A stretch of 64,000 bases of DNA from Erodium maritimum. Its lineage: Eukaryota; Streptophyta; Magnoliopsida; Geraniales; Geraniaceae. The notes below the pieces were generated by a model that was given only the letters and a program-made list of their open reading frames with translations, was not told where the DNA came from and did no database searches. A program made the translations under genes and the position numbers. Below are positions 61,230 through 64,000 of this stretch, one piece after another (the stretch's first letter is position 1; each line of letters starts with the position of its first letter). Where the stretch lies: NCBI GenBank assembly GCA_963921825.1, contig OY997591.1:46769825-46833824 (forward strand), read 5' to 3'.

Positions 61230-61352
61230 CATTTAAGCTTTATTGTCGGGAACTCCTCTGTAATCGTTGTTTTCGGTTTTTTGTCCTTGAGATGCTTTCC
61301 TGCTTGGAAAGTCTCTCCTAATAAAAATCTGAACTGATCAAAAAAAATATAC
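61230..61352 (+). mobile_element. Short LINE 3' tail
   Basis: Ends CTCCTAATAAAAATCTGAAC followed by TGATC and A8, matching the tail type at 44358. The 5' limit is approximate. Bases 61353-61580 beyond it are AT-rich and unassigned. Confidence 0.5.
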
Positions 61353-61595
61353 ATAATAATAATAATAATATTTAAGATAATAATTCATTTTGATTGTATT
61401 AATACTAAATGATATTTAATATTTTAATGAATTATATAAATATAAGAATTGAAATAAAAAATTATACTAATCCTTTTTGTTTGAAAGTCATGTCCAACAA
61501 AGAAAAAGTATCACGTTTTAAGTTCTTTAATTCTATGATAGGTTGTAAAACATTCCAAGTGTCGGGCAATTACAACTCAAGAAAGAACGATTTTA

Positions 61596-62391
61596 TCAAA
61601 TTGCCTCCCTCTCTCTAAACCCTAGGAGGAGATTTTTTTTGTCGCAGCACCCAAAAAACATGGCTATAGCCCCTCCCTAGGGATCCTGCGAAGGTTTTTT
61701 CTGCTAGGGTTTCGTTCGAGCCGCTTCTAGTCCCCCACGACGTTGATCTTCTTCCGCCACCAACGCAGCGTCTCCCAACCTGTTTCAGTCCCTCCTCTGC
61801 AAATCCGGGGGTTTTCGCCTCTGAGGTCGCCGTCCCTGATGCTGTCGCTGCCGTCATCCCTGGGTTCGTCGCCGCCTCTAATGTCGTCGCCATCTATGAT
61901 GATGCCGCCGTCTCTAGAGTCGTCCATGAAGCCGCAGCCGGCGTGCCCTTCTCCCTGGCCTCCACCGCCATAACCGCATCGACCCCTTTCACGGTTATGG
62001 ATTTGGCTGATTGAGCGGGTCCTTTTTACTTTATTTCAGCTTGTTTTTGCAGGTTCAATGCCTAGTGAACAAAGAATCGGGGGTTTTTTCAGGGAGGGAA
62101 CCCTGATTCATGTATTGCCTCCCACTACTACTATTGAGTTCCTTGGCCAATATTCAGAGCGGGAATTCCAGTATCACCTTCTCGGCCTCCGTCTTCCTTC
62201 CTTGCCTATACGGAATCCCAGCTCAGTGTTAGCTAGCCCATCCAATACCATCAGGGACGATTATAGTATGAAAAGAACTGTGACACCATTGTATCTTTTG
62301 TCTGTTCTTCATGGTCAGGTATTTATTCCTGATGCAATCAGATGTATTTGAATTTAAATTAATGAATTGTACCTTTCGCTCAAAAAAAAAA
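61596..62391 (+). mobile_element. Complete small retroposon (796 bp) with LINE family R1 tail
   Basis: Flanked by GAAAGAACGATTTT (61581-61594) and AGAAACGATTTT (62391-62402). It starts with a CTCTCTCTAAACCCTAGGAGG leader and ends ACCTTTCGCTC plus A10. A plus-strand frame (61743-61973) is Ser/Pro-rich and unrecognised. Near 62100 it has a block (ATGTATTGCCTCCCACTACT) shared with the 3' part of the 12272 and 51250 elements. It appears to be a non-autonomous rider on an L1 family's 3' end. Confidence 0.7.
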
Positions 62392-62402
62392 GAAACGATT
62401 TT

Positions 62403-62728
62403 TTGGGTGGTTATCTTTAATAGAAAGAAATTAGAAAAATGGAGATTTTCTAAGGAAGTGGCGCACCATCCTTAGAGAATCCACATCAAGGGGGCTCGAT
62501 GGCGAGGCTGGGGCGAGAGCAAAAGGGGATTGGGGTTCGGCCTCGGGGTTTGCTCGGTGTGGGGAGAGGGCGTGAAAGGCGTGGGGCGGAGACGAAGGGC
62601 TCCGGGTTCGGGGAGCCGAGGCGCGAGGCATTTTTCAGCCTTGCAGCCCCGAGACCCGGTGCCTCTCCTCTGGCCACTAGGCCGAAGAAATGTGGCGTTG
62701 ATGACAAAAAAAAATTATCGTTGCTCTC
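62403..62728. other. GC-rich unassigned sequence
   Basis: A GC-rich stretch with frames on both strands (for example plus 62499-62750, which runs into the LTR), then A9 near 62710. Possibly the 3' end of another retroposon, but no target duplication was found. Confidence 0.25.
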
Positions 62729-64000
62729 TGTCACGCCCCAATTTCAGTAAACCGAACTCGGGACGCGAACGTTTAGAATAAGAAAACACTTTGCAAACAT
62801 TTCCATTAAAACAATTTACAATAACAATTTATTTCAACAAAGGATAATTACAAATCAACATAAACGTCCCACAAGCGGACAAAAAGGCGAGGTATCCGTC
62901 GCTAGACTAAAAAGACAAAACCCGGACTCCGCTCCTAGCTCCACAAGCTTCGAGAGCTCACCTAGTCCGTCCCACGAACGGTACCTGTAGGAAAAGCAGC
63001 TAGGGGTGAGCGTTCGCTCACCACCACGAATAACAGACTGACTACGGCATACTTAGCAGACAAAGCCGGTGACACCAACCACGACCCAAAAGACACACAC
63101 ACGACCAGTACCTTCCTCAACTGACTCAACATTCGGACACGTGATGTAGACCTCACACTACGATTGACGACCTCCTCCAAAGACACGACTGACAACCACG
63201 CAATACCAAACAAGATCGCAAAGGATCGCAAACCAGCTGCCAAGAATGCCCTCCCGGGACTCTAGCCCGGTCAGGCCAACCCAAGAATGCTGCAACTTAC
63301 CGGGACTCTAACCCATAAGCCAGCCGGAAAATACTGCAACTTACTGGGACTCTAACCCATAAGCCAGCCGGAAAATGCTGCAACTTACTGGGACTCTAAC
63401 CCATAAGGCAGCCAAGGTACGCTCACAAACCCAAACCACACACGCGCGGCCAGGACCCCTTTATTGGCGGGCGGGCCCCCTACCCCGTCTGAACATGCAG
63501 ACGCGTGTGCTCGTGGACCCCCGTTTCAGGAAGCGGGCCCCCAACCTCCGGTAACCACAAACACAATCACAATCACAAGCAAGTTCACAACCAGTAACCA
63601 CACAGGTTCAACACTCATAGGCACTCATGGCCACCAAGACACTAACAGTAAAACTCGGACTCAACAGCCCCACGGGCACTCACGGCCTCCCAAGACACCA
63701 ACCATAAAACACGCTTGCAACTTACCGAGACTCTAACTCGTAAGCCAGCTAAAACACCAACAGTAAAGTACGGGCTCTCATGGCCACCCAAACACGAATA
63801 ATAACACGGGCTCTCATGGCCACCCAAGACTCAACAATAATAATACGGGCTCTCAAGGCCACCCAAGACTCAACAATAATAATACGGGCTCTCAAGGCCA
63901 CCCAAACACAAATAAACAAACAACCTCCGGCTTAACCAAAGCCTCCAACAGTCCTAATATCAACGGTTTCACAATCAACCTCCGGGCATGGTCATATGCC
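62729..64000 (-). mobile_element. LTR 5 (gypsy LTR family B, subtype B2), cut by window end
   Basis: Begins TGTCACGCCCC and is almost identical, in inverted orientation, to the right part of solo LTR 3 (42516 back to about 41240). A 93-codon stretch has the same translation in both. Palindrome at 63005-63022, three 48-base repeats at 63250-63420. Preceding bases CTCTC would be the target duplication. Whether it is a solo LTR or the edge of a whole element cannot be seen. Confidence 0.85.

Noticed and set aside
62431-62750. GC-rich gene next to LTR 5
   Set aside because: Frames open on both strands, one running into the LTR; no recognisable domain or start context.

Overview
The window reads as nuclear DNA of a flowering plant, most likely a eudicot. 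It has Ty1/copia and Ty3/gypsy (chromovirus) LTR retrotransposons, plant L1-type LINEs with zf-RVT tails and DUF4283/CCHC ORF1, PIF/Harbinger and CACTA transposons, a MULE-like MITE, and one IDA-like signalling peptide gene. I cannot name the species. By my tally more than four fifths of the 64 kb is transposable-element sequence. I see no rRNA, tRNA, CRISPR array or bacterial-type operon.

Layout. 1-1143: right part of a PIF/Harbinger element with a decayed Myb-like gene. 1175-11936: a complete-ended Tekay/Del-type chromovirus on the minus strand, with long LTRs, TSD GTTAC and a decayed interior. 12.27-12.93 kb: LINE-tailed retroposon. 13.71-20.21 kb: a long L1 LINE (minus) with ORF1, endonuclease, RT and zf-RVT. 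20.2-24.6 kb: copia fossil. 25.35-30.24 kb: second LINE (minus), split by a solo LTR (27066-30005). 30.88-32.27 kb: decayed Harbinger transposase with its TATA box. 32.77-43.18 kb: CACTA-like element (minus), split by two solo LTRs (34218-37517 and 39360-42516). 43.19-44.18 kb: small retroposon with TSDs. 45.38-46.97 kb: two adjacent fold-back MITEs in TA microsatellite. 47.15-51.25 kb: Tork/Tnt1-like copia fossil whose 3' LTR holds a MULE-like MITE. 51.25-53.54 kb: LINE-derived element with ORF1 but no ORF2. 54310-54576: IDA-like peptide gene, the only convincing host gene. 55.35-60.03 kb: retroposon split by a solo LTR (56175-59378). 60.29-62.39 kb: LINE 3' ends and a complete small retroposon. 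62729 to the window end: start of another LTR, nearly identical to the one at 39360-42516 but inverted.

The host gene sits in a gap of about 1.8 kb between retroelements. The rest is a record of nested insertion: a related LTR superfamily has entered a LINE, a CACTA element (twice) and a retroposon, each time leaving a solo LTR with an exact 5-bp target duplication. I did not find a new multi-gene system. The more unusual signals are the modular LTR family with a fixed-position palindrome, the ORF1-only LINE derivative sharing its 3' tail with other retroposons, and the paired TA-targeting fold-back MITEs.
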